DNA of 64,000 bases. Source: Clusia tigrina. Its lineage: Eukaryota; Arthropoda; Insecta; Diptera; Clusiidae. Of the stretch, positions 39,820 through 54,900 are shown one piece after another; the stretch's first letter is position 1; each line of letters opens with the position of its first letter. The DNA is taken from contig OV050030.1 of NCBI GenBank assembly GCA_920105625.2, positions 241,335,889 to 241,399,888 on the forward strand, read 5' to 3'. The position numbers were made by a program, and so were the translations under genes. Under the pieces are notes generated by a model. The model was not told the origin of the DNA, searched no databases, and saw only the letters and a list, made by a program, of their open reading frames with translations.

Positions 39820-41085
39820 TTTACTGGAGCGTCATAAAACCTTGAAATTTTGTAACAATAAAGTACTCGAGCCTCTTGTCAATTTAAGCTATCGCTCAAA
39901 GCTATGCTACCCTTGAATCCCAAATCAAACACTGATAAAACTTCAAATGGCCCTAACTTCTATACGGTACGTCCTACACCTATCAAAGTTTGCAACATAC
40001 AAATGCTTGTATATTTTTACTGGAGCGTCATAAAACCTTGCAATTTTGTAAAATAAAGTACTCGAGCCTCTTGTCAATTTAAGCCATCGCTCAAAGCTAT
40101 ACTACCCTTGAGTCCCAAATCAAACACTGATAAAACTTCAAATGGCCCTAACTTCTATACGGTACGTCCTACACCTACCAAAGTTTGCAACATACAAATG
40201 CTTGTAACTTTTTACTGGAGCGTCATAAAACCTTGAAATTTTGTAACAATAAAGTACTCGAGCCTCTTGTCAATTTAAGCTATCGCTCAAAGCTACGCTA
40301 CCCTTGAGTCCCAAATGAAACACTGATAAAACTTCAAATGGCCCTAACTTCTATACGGTACATCCTACACCTATGAAAGTTTGCAACATACAAATGCTTG
40401 TAACTTTTTACTGGAGCGTCATAAGACCTTGAAATTTTGTAACAATAAAGTACTCGAGCCTCTTGTCAATTTAAGCTATCGCTCAAAGCTATGCTATCCT
40501 TGATTCCCAAATCAAACACTGATTAAACTTCAAATGGCCCTAACTTCTATACGGTACGTCCTACACCTATCAAAGTTTGCAACATGCAAATGCTTGTAAC
40601 TTTTTACAGGAGCGTCATAATATCTTGAAATTTTGTAACAATAAAGTACTCGAGCCTCTTGTCAATTTAAGCTATCGCTCAAAGCTATGCTACCCTTGAG
40701 TCCCAAATCAAACACTGATAAAACTTCAAATGGCCCTAACTTCTATACGGTTCGTCCTGCACCTATCAAAGTTTGCAACATTCAAATGCTTGTATATTTT
40801 TACTGGAGCGTCATAAAACCTTGCAATTTTGTAAAATAAAGTACTCGAGCCTCTTGTCAATTTAAGCTATCGCTCAAAGCTATACTACCCTTGAGTCCCA
40901 AATCAAACACTGATAAAACTTCAAATGGCCCCAACTTCTATACGGTACGTCCTACACCTCCCAAAGTTTGCAACATTCAAATGCTTGTAACTTTTTACTG
41001 GAGCGTCATAAAACCTTGAAATTTTGTAACAATAAAGTACTCGAGCCTCTTGTCAATTTAAGCTATCGCTCAAAGCTATGCTACC
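39820..41085 (+). repeat. 1,266-bp segment copied at 42,757-44,022
   Basis: Matches 42,757-44,022 at an offset of 2,937 bp, exactly three times 979. Shared marks: CTTGAATCCC, GCCATCGCTC, CTACGCTACCC, TTACAGGAGCG, ATAATATCTTG, GGTTCGTCCTGCACC and CCTCCCAAAG. Differences noted: GATTAAAC against GATAAAAC near 40,521/43,458, and AAAGTACTCG against AAAGAACTCG near 43,191. Confidence 0.85.
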
Positions 41086-42756
41086 CTGAAGTCCCAAATC
41101 AAACACTGATAAAACTTCAAATGTCCCTAACTTCTATACGGTACGTCCTACACCTACCAAAGTTTGCAACATACAAATGCTTGTAACTTTTTACTGGAGC
41201 GTCATAAAACCTTGAAATTTTGTAACAATAAAGTACTCGAGCCTCTTGTCAATTTAAGCTATCGCTCAAAGCTACGCTACCCTTGAGTCCCAAATGAAAC
41301 ACTGATAAAACTTCAAATGGCCCTAACTTCTATACGGTACATCCTACACCTATGAAAGTTTGCAACATACAAATGCTTGTAACTTTTTACTGGAGCGTCA
41401 TAAGACCTTGAAATTTTGTAACAATAAAGTACTCGAGCCTCTTGTCAATTTAAGCTATCGCTCAAAGCTATGCTATCCTTGATTCCCAAATCAAACACTG
41501 ATAAAACTTCAAATGGCCCTAACTTCTATACGGTACGTCCTACACCTATCAAAGTTTGCAACATGCAAATGCTTGTAACTTTTTACAGGAGCGTCATAAT
41601 ATCTTGAAATTTTGTAACAATAAAGTACTCGAGCCTCTTGTCAATTTAAGCTATCGCTCAAAGCTATGCTACCCTTGAGTCCCAAATCAAACACTGATAA
41701 AACTTCAAATGGCCCTAACTTCTATACGGTTCGTCCTGCACCTATCAAAGTTTGCAACATTCAAATGCTTGTATATTTTTACTGGAGCGTCATAAAACCT
41801 TGCAATTTTGTAAAATAAAGTACTCGAGCCTCTTGTCAATTTAAGCTATCGCTCAAAGCTATACTACCCTTGAGTCCCAAATCAAACACTGATAAAACTT
41901 CAAATGGCCCCAACTTCTATACGGTACGTCCTACACCTCCCAAAGTTTGCAACATTCAAATGCTTGTAACTTTTTACTGGAGCGTCATAAAACCTTGAAA
42001 TTTTGTAACAATAAAGTACTCGAGCCTCTTGTCAATTTAAGCTATCGCTCAAAGCTATGCTACCCTGAAGTCCCAAATCAAACACTGATAAAACTTCAAA
42101 TGTCCCTAACTTCTATACGGTACGTCCTACACCTATCAAAGTTTGCAACATACCAATGCTGGTAACTTTTTACTGGAGCGTCATAAAACCTTGAAATTTT
42201 GTAACAATAAAGTACTCGAGCCTCTTGTCAATTTAAGCTATCACTCAAAGCTATGCTACCCTTGAGTGACAAATCAAACACTGATAAAACTTCAAATGGC
42301 CCTAAATTCTATACGGTACGTCCTACACCTATCAAAGTTTGCAACATACAAATGCTTGTAACTTTTTACTGGAGCGTCATAAAACCTTCAAATTTTGTAA
42401 CAATAAAGTACTCGAGCCTCTTGTCAATTTAAGCTATCGCTCAAAGCTATGCTACACTTGAGTCCCAAATCAAACACTGATAAAACTTCAAAAGGCCCTA
42501 ACTTCTATACGGTACGTCCTACACCTACCAAAGTTTGCAACATACAAATGCTTGTAACTTTTTACTGGAGCGTCATAAAACCTTGAAATTTTGTAACAAT
42601 AAAGTACTCGAGCCTCTTGTCAATTTAAGCTATCGCTCAAAGCTATGCTACCCTGAAGTCCCAAATCAAACACTGATAAAACTTCAAATGTCCCTAACTT
42701 CTATACGGTACGTCCTACACCTATCAAAGTTTGCAACATACCAATGCTGGTAACTT

Positions 42757-44022
42757 TTTACTGGAGCGTCATAAAACCTTGAAATTTTGTAACAATAAAG
42801 TACTCGAGCCTCTTGTCAATTTAAGCTATCGCTCAAAGCTATGCTACCCTTGAATCCCAAATCAAACACTGATAAAACTTCAAATGGCCCTAACTTCTAT
42901 ACGGTACGTCCTACACCTATCAAAGTTTGCAACATACAAATGCTTGTATATTTTTACTGGAGCGTCATAAAACCTTGCAATTTTGTAAAATAAAGTACTC
43001 GAGCCTCTTGTCAATTTAAGCCATCGCTCAAAGCTATACTACCCTTGAGTCCCAAATCAAACACTGATAAAACTTCAAATGGCCCTAACTTCTATACGGT
43101 ACGTCCTACACCTACCAAAGTTTGCAACATACAAATGCTTGTAACTTTTTACTGGAGCGTCATAAAACCTTGAAATTTTGTAACAATAAAGAACTCGAGC
43201 CTCTTGTCAATTTAAGCTATCGCTCAAAGCTACGCTACCCTTGAGTCCCAAATGAAACACTGATAAAACTTCAAATGGCCCTAACTTCTATACGGTACAT
43301 CCTACACCTATGAAAGTTTGCAACATACAAATGCTTGTAACTTTTTACTGGAGCGTCATAAGACCTTGAAATTTTGTAACAATAAAGTACTCGAGCCTCT
43401 TGTCAATTTAAGCTATCGCTCAAAGCTATGCTATCCTTGATTCCCAAATCAAACACTGATAAAACTTCAAATGGCCCTAACTTCTATACGGTACGTCCTA
43501 CACCTATCAAAGTTTGCAACATGCAAATGCTTGTAACTTTTTACAGGAGCGTCATAATATCTTGAAATTTTGTAACAATAAAGTACTCGAGCCTCTTGTC
43601 AATTTAAGCTATCGCTCAAAGCTATGCTACCCTTGAGTCCCAAATCAAACACTGATAAAACTTCAAATGGCCCTAACTTCTATACGGTTCGTCCTGCACC
43701 TATCAAAGTTTGCAACATTCAAATGCTTGTATATTTTTACTGGAGCGTCATAAAACCTTGCAATTTTGTAAAATAAAGTACTCGAGCCTCTTGTCAATTT
43801 AAGCTATCGCTCAAAGCTATACTACCCTTGAGTCCCAAATCAAACACTGATAAAACTTCAAATGGCCCCAACTTCTATACGGTACGTCCTACACCTCCCA
43901 AAGTTTGCAACATTCAAATGCTTGTAACTTTTTACTGGAGCGTCATAAAACCTTGAAATTTTGTAACAATAAAGTACTCGAGCCTCTTGTCAATTTAAGC
44001 TATCGCTCAAAGCTATGCTACC
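42757..44022 (+). repeat. Second copy of the 1,266-bp segment from 39,820
   Basis: Offset 2,937 bp from 39,820-41,085. Identity ends where the left copy reads CCTGAAGTCCC and this copy reads CTTGAGTGACAAATC (about 44,023). Confidence 0.85.
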
Positions 44023-47000
44023 CTTGAGTGACAAATCAAACACTGATAAAACTTCAAATGGCCCTAACTTCTATACGGTACGTCCTACACCTATCAAAGT
44101 TTGCAACATACAAATGCTTGTAACTTTTTACTGGAGCGTCATAAAACCTTGAAATTTTGTAACAATAAAGTACTCGAGCCTCTTGTCAATTTAAGCTATC
44201 GCTCAAAGCTATGCTACCCTTGAGTCCCAAATCAAACACTGATAAAACTTCAAATGGCCCTAACTTCTATACGGTACGACCTACACCTATCAAAGTTTGC
44301 AACATACAAATGCTTGTATATTTTTACTGGAGCGTCATAAAACCTTGCAATTTTGTAAAATAAAGTACTCGAGCCTCTTGTCAATTTAAGCTATCGCTCA
44401 AAGCTATACTACCCTTGAGTCCCAAATCAAACACTGATAAAACTTCAAATGGCCCTAACTTCTATACGGTACGTCCTACACCTACCAAAGTTTGCAACAT
44501 ACAAATGCTTGTAACTTTTTACTGGAGCGTCATAAAACCTTGAAATTTTGTAAAGTACTCGAGCCTCTTGTAAATTTAAGCTATCGCTCAAAGCTACGCT
44601 ACCCTTGAGTCCCAAATCAAACACTGATAAAACTTCAAATGGCCCTAACTTCTATACGGTACGTCCTACACCTATGAAAGTTTGCAACATACAAATGCTT
44701 GTAGCTTTTTACTGGAGCGTCATAAAACCTTGAAATTTTGTAACAACAAAGTACTCGAGCCTCTTGTCAATTTAAGCTATCGCTCAAAGCTATGCTACCC
44801 TTGATTCCCAAATCAAACACTGATAAAACTTCAAATGGCCCTAACTTCTATACGGTACGTCCTACACCTATCAAAGTTTGCAACATACAAATGCTTGTAA
44901 CTTTTAACAGGAGCGTCATAAAATCTTGAAATTTTGTAACAATAAAGTACTCGAGCCTCTTGTCAATTTAAGCTATCGCTCAAAGCTATGCTACCCTTGA
45001 GTCCCAAATCAAACACTGATAAAACTTCAAATGGCCCTAACTTCTATACGGTACGTCCTGCACCTATCAAAGTTTGCAACATACAAATGCTTGTATATTT
45101 TTACTGGAGCGTCATAAAACCTTCCAATTTTGTAAAATAAAGTACTCGAGCCTCTTGATAATTTAAGCTATCGCTCAAAGCTATACTACCCTTGAGTCCC
45201 AAATCAAACACTGATAAATTTTCAAATTTCCCCAACTTCTATACGGTACATCCTACACCTACCAAAGTTTGCAACATACAAATGCTGGTAACTTTTTACT
45301 GGAGCGTCATAAAACCTTGAAATTTTGTAACAATAAAGTACTCGAGCCTCTTGTCAATTTAAGCTATCGCTCAAAGCTGCGCTACCCTTGAGTCCCAAAT
45401 CAAACACTGATAAAACTTCAAATGGCCCTAACTTCTATACGGTACGTCCTACACCTATGAAAGTTTGCAACATACAAATGCTTGTAACTTTTTACTGGAG
45501 CGTCATAAAACCTTGAAATTTTGTAACAATAAAGTTCTCGAGCCTCTTGTCAATTTAAGCTATCGCTCAAAGCTACGCTACCCTTGATTCCCAAATCAAA
45601 CACTGATAAAACTTGAAATGACCCTAACTTCTATACGGTACGTCCTACACCTATCAAAGTTTGCAACATACAAATGCTTGTAACTTTTTACAGGAGCGTC
45701 ATAAAATCTTGAAATTTTGTAACAATAAAGTACTCGAGCCTCTTGTCAATTTAAGCTATCGCTCAAAGCTATGCTACCCTTGAGTCCCAAATCAAACACT
45801 GATAAAACTTCAAATGGCCCTAACTTCTATACGGTACGTCCTACACCTATCAAAGTTTGCAACATACAAATGCTGGTACATTTTTACTGGAGCGTCATAA
45901 AAACTTGCAATTTTGTAAAATAAAGTACTCGAGCCTCTTGTCAAATTAAACCATCGCTCAAAGCTATACTACCATTGAGTCCCAAATCAAACACTGATAA
46001 AACTTCAAATGGCCCTAACTTCTATACGGTACGTCCTACACCTACCAAAGTTTGCAACACACAAATGCTTGTAACTTTTTACTGGAGCGTCATAAAACCT
46101 TGAAATTTTGTAAAATAAAGTACTCGAGCCTCTTGTCAATTTAAGCTATCACTCAAAGCTATGCTACCCTTGACTAACAAATCAAACAGTGATAAAACTT
46201 CAAATGGCCCTAACTTCTATACGGTACGTCCTACACCTATCAAAGTTTGCAACATACAAATGCTTGTAACTTTTTACTGGAGCGTCATAAAACCATGAAA
46301 TTTTGTAACAATAAAGTACTCGAGCCTCTTGTCAATTTAAGCTATCGCTCAAAGCTATGCTACCCTTGAGTCCCAAATCAAACACAGATAAAGCTTCAAA
46401 TGGCCCTAATTTCTATACGGTACGTCCGACACCTATCAAAGTTTGCAACATACAAATGCTTGTAACTTTTTACTGGAGCGTCATAAAACCATGAAATTTT
46501 GTAACAATAAAGTACTCGAGCCTCTTGTCAATTTAAGCTATCGCTCAAAGCTATGCTACCCTTGATTCCCAAATCAAACACTGATAAAACTTCAAATGGC
46601 CCGAACTTCTATACGGTACGTCCTACACCTACCAAAGTTTGCAACATACAAATGCTTGTAACTTTTTACTGGAGCGGCATAAAACCTTGAAATTTTGTAA
46701 CAATAAAGTACTCGAGCCTCTTGTCAATTTAAGCTATCGCTCAAAGCTATGCTACCCTGAAGTCCCAAATCAAACACTGATAAAACTTCAAATGTCCCTA
46801 ACTTCTATACGGTACGTCCTACACCTATCAAAGTTTGCAACATACCAATGCTGGTAACTTTTTACTGGAGCGTCATAAAACCTTGAAATTTTGTAACAAT
46901 AAAGTACTCGAGCCTCTTGTCAATTTAAGCTATCACTCAAAGCTATGCTACCCTTGAGTGACAAATCAAACACTGATAAAACTTCAAATGGCCCTAACTT

Positions 47001-49400
47001 CTATACGGTACGTCCTACACCTATCAAAGTTTGCAACATACAAATGCTTGTAAATTTTTACTGGAGCGTCATAAAACCTTGAAATTTTGTAACAATAAAG
47101 TACTCGAGCCTCTTGTCAATTTAAGCTATCGCTCAAAGCTATGCTACCCTTGAGTCCCAAATCAAACACTGATAAAACTTCAAATGGCCCTAACTTCTAT
47201 ACGGTACGTCCTACACCTATCAAAGTTTGCAACATACAAATGCTTGTATATTTTTACTGGAGCGTCATAAAACCTTGCAATTTTGTAAAATAAAGTACTC
47301 GAGCCTCTTGTCAATTTAAGCTATCGCTCAAAGCTATACTACCCTTGAGTCCCAAATCAAACACTGATAAAACTTCAAATGGCCCTAACTTCTATACGGT
47401 ACGTCCTACACCTACCAAAGTTTGCAACATACAAATGCTTGTAACTTTTTACTGGAGCGTCATAAAACCTTGAAATTTTGTAAAGTACTCGAGCCTCTTG
47501 TCAATTTAAGCTATCGCTCAAAGCTACGCTACCCTTGAGTCCCAAATCAAACACTGATAAAACTTCAAATGGCCCTAACTTCTATACGGTACGTCCTACA
47601 CCTATGAAAGTTTGCAACATACAAATGCTTGTAACTTTTTACTGGAGCGTCATAAAACCTTGAAATTTTGTAACAACAAAGTACTCGAGCCTCTTGTCAA
47701 TTTAAGCTATCGCTCAAAGCTATGCTACCCTTGATTCCCAAATCAAACACTGATAAAACTTCAAATGGCCCTAACTTCTATACGGTACGTCCTACACCTA
47801 TCAAAGTTTGCAACATACAAATGCTTGTAACTTTTTACAGGAGCGTCATAAAATCTTGAAATTTTGTAACAATAAAGTACTCGAGCCTCTTGTCAATTTA
47901 AGCTATCGCTCAAAGGTATGCTACCCTTGAGTCCCAAATCAAACACTGATAAAACTTCAAATGGCCCTAGCCTCTATACGGTACGTCCTACACCTATCAA
48001 AGTTTGCAACATACAAATGCTTGTAACTTTTTACAGAAGCGTCATAAAACCTTGAAATTTTGTAACAATAAAGTACTCGAGCCTCTTGTCAATTTAAGCT
48101 ATAGCTCAAAGCTATGCTACCCTTGATTCCCAAATCAAACACTGATAAAACTTCAAATGGCCCTAACTTCTATACGGTACGTCCTACACCTATCAAAGTT
48201 TGCAACATACAAATGCTTGTAACTTTTTACAGGAGCGTCATAAAACCTTGAAATTTTGTAACAATAAAGTACTCGAGCCTCTTGTCAATTTAAGCTATCG
48301 CTCAAAGCTATGCTACCCTTGAGTCCCAAATCAAACACTGATAAAACTTCAAATGGCCCTAACTTCTATACGGTACGTCCTACACCTATCAAAGTTTGCA
48401 ACATACAAATGCTTGTATATTTTTACTGGAGCGTCATAAAACCTTGCAATTTTGTAAAATAAAGTACTCGAGCCTCTTGTCAATTTAAGCTATCGCTCAA
48501 AGCTATACTACCCTTGAGTCCCAAATGAAACACTGATAAAACTTCAAATGGCCCTAACTTCTATACGGTACGTCCTACACCTATCAAAGTTTGCAACATA
48601 CAAATGCTTGTAACTTTTTACAGGAGCGTCATAAAATCTTGAAATTTTGTAACAATAAAGTACTCGAGCCTCTTGTCAATTTAAGCTATCGCTCAAAGCT
48701 ATGCTACCCTTGAGTCCCAAATCAAACACTGATAAAACTTCAAATGGCCCTAACTTCTATACGGTACGTCCTACACCTATCAAAGTTTGCAACATACAAA
48801 TGCTGGTACATTTTTACTGGAGCGTCATAAAAACTTGCAATTTTGTAAAATAAAGTACTCGAGCCTCTTGTCAATTTAAGCTATCGCTCAAAGCTATACT
48901 ACCATTGAGTCCCAAATCAAACACTGATAAAACTTCAAATGGCCCTAACTTCTATACGGTACGTCCTACACCTACCAAAGTTTGCAACACACAAATGCTT
49001 GTAACTTTTTACTGGAGCGTCATAAAACCTTGAAATTTTGTAAAATAAAGTACTCGAGCCTCTTGTCAATTTAAGCTATCACTCAAAGCTATGCTACCCT
49101 TGACTAACAAATCAAACAGTAATAAAACTTCAAATGGCCCTAACTTCTATACGGTACGTCCTACACCTATCAAAGTTTGCAACATACAAATGCTTGTAAC
49201 TTTTTACTGGAGCGTCATAAAACCATGAAATTTTGTAACAATAAAGTACTCGAGCCTCTTGTCAATTTAAGCTATCGCTCAAAGCTATGCTACCCTTGAG
49301 TCCCAAATCAAACACAGATAAAGCTTCAAATGGCCCTAATTTCTATACGGTACGTCCGACACCTATCAAAGTTTGCAACATACAAATGCTTGTAACATTT
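44006..49400 (+). repeat. Mosaic block with 2,930-bp period
   Basis: Two separate stretches share one offset of 2,930 bp (15 monomers less 10 bases): 44,006-45,028 with 46,936-47,958, and 45,620-46,470 with 48,550-49,400. Shared marks: TTTTGTAAAGTACTCG, a 6-bp deletion (44,551/47,481); TGCTGGTACATTTTTAC (45,871/48,801); AAAACTTGCAATT; CTTGACTAACAAATC; and CAACACACAAATG. The three monomers between, 45,030-45,620, do not match their counterparts at 47,960-48,550. Replacement of an internal patch by gene conversion or a second exchange would explain this. Confidence 0.8.
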
Positions 49401-51907
49401 TACTGGAGCGTCATAAAACCTTGAAATTTTGTAACAATAAAGTACTCGAGCCTCTTGTCAATTTAAGCTATCGCTCAAAGCTATGCTACCCTTAATTCCC
49501 AAGTCAATCACTGATAAAACTTCAAATGGCCCTAACTTCTATACGGTACGTCCTACACCTATCAAAGTTTGCAACATACAAATGCTTGTAACTTTTTACA
49601 GGAGCGTCATAAAACCTTGAAATTTTGTAACAATAAAGTACTCGAGCCTCTTGTCAATTTAAGCTATCGCTCAAAGGTATGCTACCCTTGAGTCCCAAAT
49701 CAAACACTGATAAAACTTCAAATGGCCCTAACCTCTATACGGTACGTCCTACACCTATCAAAGTTTGCAACATACAAATGCTTGTAACTTTTTACAGAAG
49801 CGTCATAAAACCTTGAACTTTTGTAACAATAAAGTACTCGAGCCTCTTGTCAATTTAAGCTATCGCTCAAAGCTATGCTACCCTTGATTCCCAAATCAAA
49901 CACTGATGAAACTTCAAATGGCCCTAACTTCTATACGGTACGTCCTACACCTATCAAAGTTTGCAACATACAAATGCTTGTAACTTTTTACAGGAGCGTC
50001 ATAAAACCTTGAAATTTTGTAACAATAAAGTACTCGAGCCTCTTGTCAATTTAAGCTATCGCTCAGAGATATGCTACCCTTGAGTCCCAAATCAAACACT
50101 GATAAAACTTCAAATGGCCCTAACTTCTATACGGTACGTAATACACCTATCAAAGTTTGCAACATACAAATGCTTGTATATTTTTACTGGAGCGTCATAA
50201 AACCTTGCAATTTTGTAAAATAAAGTACTCGAGCCTCTTGTCAATTTAAGCTATCGCTCAAAGCTATACTACGCTTGAGTCCCAAATCAAACACTGATAA
50301 AACTTCAAATGGCCCTAACTTCTATACGGTACGTCCTACACCTATCAAAGTTTGCAACATACAAATGCTTGTAACTTTTTACTGGAGCGTCATAAAACCT
50401 TGAAATTTTTTTACAATAAAGTACTCGACCCTCTTGTCAATTTAGGATATCGCTCATAGCTATGCTACCCTTGAGTCCCAAATCAAACTCAGATAAAACT
50501 TCAAATGGCCCTAATTTCTATACGGTACGTCTTACACCTATCAAAGTTTGCAATATACAAATGCTTGTATATTTTTACTGGAGCGTCATAAAACCTTGCA
50601 ATTTTGTAAAATAAAGTACTCGAGCCTCTTGTCAATTTAAGCTGTCGCTTAAAGCTATGCTACCCTTGAGTCCCAAATCAAACACTGATAAAACTTCAAA
50701 TGGCCCTAACTTCTATACGGTACGTCCTACACCTATCAAAGTTTGCAACATATAAATGCTTGTATATTTTTACTGGAGCGTCATAAAACCTTGCAATTTT
50801 GTAAAATAAAGTACTCGAGCCTCTTGTCAATTTAAGCTATCGCTCAAAGCTATACTACCCTTGAGTCCCAAATCAAACACTGATAAAACTTCAAATGGCC
50901 CTAACTTCTATACGGTACGTCCTACACCTATCAAAGTTTGCAACATACAAATGCTTGTAACTTTTTACTGGAGCGTCATAAAACCTTGAAATTTTGTAAC
51001 AATAAAGTACTCGAGCCTCTTGTCAATTTAAGCTATCGCTCAAAGCTACGCTGCCCTTGAGTCCCAAATCAAACACTGAGAAAACTTCAAATGGCCCAAA
51101 CTTCTATACGGTACGTCCTACACCTATGAAAGTTTGCAACATACAAATGCTTGTAACTTTTTACTGGAGCGTCATAAAACCTTGAAATTTTGTAACAATA
51201 AGTACTCGAGCCTCTTGTCATTTTAAGCTATCGCTCAAAGCTATGCTACCCTTGAGTCCCAAATCAAACACAGATAAAACTTCAAATGGCCCTAACTTCT
51301 ATACGGTACGTTTTATACCTATCAAAGTTTGCAACATACAAATGCTTGTAACTTTTTACAGGAGCGTCATAAAACCTTGAAATTTTGTAACAATAAAGTA
51401 CTCGAGCCTCTTGTCAATTTAAGCTATCGCTCAAAGCTATGCTACCCTTGAGTCCCAAATCAAACACTGATAAAACTTCAAATGGCCCTAACTTCTATAC
51501 GGTACGTCCTACACCTATCAAAGTTTGCAACATAGAAATGCTTGTAACTTTTTACAGGAGCGTCATAAAACCTTGAAATTTTGTAACAATAAAGTACTCG
51601 AGCCTCTTGTCAATTTAAGCTATCGCTCAAAGCTATGCTACCCTTGAGTCCCAAATCAAACACTGATAAAACTTCAAATGGCCCTAACTTCTATACGGTA
51701 CGTCCTACACCTATCAAAGTTTGCAACATACAAATGCTTGTATATTTTTACTAGAGCGTCATAAAACCTTGCAATTTTGTAAAATAAAGTACTCGAGCCT
51801 CTTGTCAATTTAAGCTATCGCTCAAAGCTATACTACCCTTGAGTCCCAAATCAAACACTGATAAAACTTCAAATGGCCCTAACTTCTATACGGTACGTCC
51901 TACAGCT
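49400..51907 (+). repeat. Mixed monomers without a clear long period
   Basis: About 13 monomers of the same family, including TTTTTACAGGAGCG, TATATTTTTAC/GTAAAATAAAG and CTACGCTGCCC types. Two monomers are more altered than most: around 50,405-50,520 (TTTTTTTACAATAAAG, CTCGACCCTC, TTAGGATATCGCTC) and around 49,495-49,510 (CTTAATTCCCAAGTC). A TACGTTTTATACC mark at 51,305 recurs as TACGTTTTACACC at 53,655 and 56,789. I see nothing other than satellite here. Confidence 0.75.
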
Positions 51908-54900
51908 ACCAAAGTTTGCAACATACAAATGCTTGTAACTTTTTACTGGAGCGTCATAAAACCTTGAAATTTTGTAACAATAAAGTACTCGAGCCTCTTG
52001 TCAATTTAAGATATCGCTCATAGCTATGCTACCCTTGAGTCCCAAATCAAACACTGATAATACTTCAAATGGCCCTAACTTCTATACGGTACATCCTACA
52101 CCTATCAAAGTTTGCAACATACAAATGCTTGTAACTTTTTACTGGAGCGTCATAACACCTTGAAATTTTGTAACAATAAAGTACTCGAGCCTCTTGTTAA
52201 TTTAAGCTATCGCTCAAAGCTACGCCACCCTCGAGTCCCAAATCAAACACTGATAAAACTTCAAATGGCCCTAACTTCTATACGGTACGTCCTACACCTA
52301 TCAAAGTTTGCAACATACAAATGCTTGTAACTTTTTACTGGAGCGTCATAAAACCTTGAAATTTTGTAACAATAAAGTACTCGAGCCTCTTGTCAATTTA
52401 AGCTATCGCTCAAAGATATGCTACCCTTGAGTCCCAAATCAAACACAGATAAAACTTCAAATGGCCCTAATTTCTATACGGTACGTCCTGCACCTATCAA
52501 AGTTTGCAACATACAAATGCTTGTATCATTTTACTGGAGCGTCATAAAACCTTGAAATTTTGTAACAATAAAGTACTCGAGCCTCTTGTCAATTTAAGCT
52601 ATCGCTCAAAGCTACGCTACCCTTGAGTCCCAAATCAAACACTGATAAAACTTCAAATGGCCCTGACTTCTATACGGTACGTCCTACACCTATCAAAGTT
52701 TGCAACATACAATTGCTTGTAACTTTTTACTGGAGCGTCATAAAACCTTGAAATTTTGTAACAATAAAGTACTCGAGCCTCTTGTCAATTTAAGCTATCG
52801 CTCAAAGCTACGCTACCCTTGAGTCCCAAATCAAACACTGATAAAACTTCAAATGGCCCTAACTTCTATACGGTACGTCCTACACCTATCAAAGTTTGCA
52901 ACATAGAAATGCTTGTAACTTTTTACAGGAGCGTCATAAAACCTTGAAATTTTGTAACAATAAAGTACTCGAGCCTCTTGTCAATTTAAGCTATCGTTCA
53001 AAGCTATGCTACCCTTGAGTCCCAAATCAAACACTGATAAAACTTCAAATGGCACTAACTTACATACGGTACGTCCTACACCTATCAAAGTTTGCAAGAT
53101 ACAAATGCTTGTATATTTTTACTAGAGGGTCATAAAACCTTGAAATTTTGTAACAATAAAGTACTCGAGCCTCTTCTCAATTTAAGATATCGTTCATAGC
53201 TATGCTACCCTTGAGTCCCAAATCAAACACTGATAAAACTTCAAATGGCCCTAACTTCTATACGGTACATCCTACACCTATCAAAGTTTGCAACATACAA
53301 ATGCTTGTAACTTTTTACTGGAGCGTCATAAAACCTTGAAATTTTGTAACAATAAAGTACTCGAGCCTCTTGTCAATTTAAGATATCGCTCATAGCTATG
53401 CTACCCTTGAGTCCCAAATCAAACACTGATAAAACTTCAAATGGCCCTAACTTCTATACGGTACGTCCTACACCTATCAAAGTTTGCAACATACAAATGC
53501 TTGTAACTTTTTACTGGAGCGTCATAAAACCTTGAAATTTTGTAACAATAAGTACTCGAGCCTCTTGTCATTTTAAGCTATCGCTCAAAGCTATGCTACC
53601 CTTGAGTCCCAAATCAAACACAGATAAAACTTCAAATGGCCCTAACTTCTATACGGTACGTTTTACACCTATCAAAGTTTGCAACATACAAATGCTTGTA
53701 ACTTTTTACAGGAGCGTCATAAAACCTTGAAATTTTGTAACAATAAAGTACTCGAGCCTCTTGTCAATTTAAGCTATCGCTCAAAGCTATGCTACCCTTG
53801 AGTCCCAAATCAAACACTGATAAAACTTCAAATGGCCCTAACTTCTATACGGTAATTCCTACACCTATCAAAGTTTGCAACATAGAAATGCTTGTAACTT
53901 TTTACAGGAGCGTCATAAAACCTTGAAATTTTGTAACAATAAAGTACTCGAGCCTCTTGTCAATTTAAGCTATCGCTCAAAGCTATGCTACCCTTGAGTC
54001 CCAAATCAAACACTGATAAAACTTCAAATGGCCCTAACTTCTATACGGTACGTCCTACACCTATCAAAGTTTGCAACATACAAATGCTTGTATATTTTTA
54101 CTAGAGCGTCATAAAACCTTGCAATTTTGTAAAATAAAGTACTCGAGCCTCTTGTCAATTTAAGCTATCGCTCAAAGCTATACTACCCTTGAGTCCCAAA
54201 TCAAACACTGATAAAACTTCAAATGGCCCTGACTTCTATACGGTACGTCCTACACCTATCAAAGTTTGCAACATACAATTGCTTGTAACTTTTTACTGGA
54301 GCGTCATAAAACCTTGAAATTTTGTAACAATAAAGTACTCGAGCCTCTTGTCAATTTAAGCTATCGCTCAAAGCTATGCTACCCTTGAGTCCCAAATCAA
54401 ACACTGATAAAACTTCAAATGGCCCTAACTTCTATACGGTACGTCCTACACCTATCAAAGTTTGCAACATAGAAATGCTTGTAACTTTTTACAGGAGCGT
54501 CATAAAACCTTGAAATTTTGTAACAATAAAGTACTCGAGCCTCTTGTCAATTTAAGCTATCGTTCAAAGCTATGCTACCCTTGAGTCCCAAATCAAACAC
54601 TGATAAAACTTCAAATGGCCCTAACTTCTATACGGTACGTCCTACACCTATCAAAGTTTGCAACATACAAATGCTTGTATATTTTTACTAGAGCGTCATA
54701 AAACCTTGAAATTTTGTAACAATAAAGTACTCGAGCCTCTTGTCAATTTAAGATATCGTTCATAGCTATGCTACCCTTGAGTCCCAAATCAAACACTGAT
54801 AAAACTTCAAATGGCCCTAACTTCTATACGGTACGTCCTACACCTATCAAAGTTTGCAACATACAAATGCTTGTATATTTTTACTAGAGCGTCATAAAAC

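Larger units (their letters stand above)
38813..44022 (+). repeat. 5-monomer, 979-bp HOR block
   Basis: Built from monomers marked by TATATTTTTAC with GTAAAATAAAG (one base short), CTACGCTACCC with AAATGAAACAC, CTATCCTTGATTCCC with CATAAGACC, and TTTTTACAGGAGCG with ATAATATCTTG. About 38,813-39,197 matches 39,792-40,176, and 40,145-41,153 matches 41,124-42,132, both at offset 979 (five monomers less one base). The second pair makes about 2.03 tandem copies. Confidence 0.85.
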
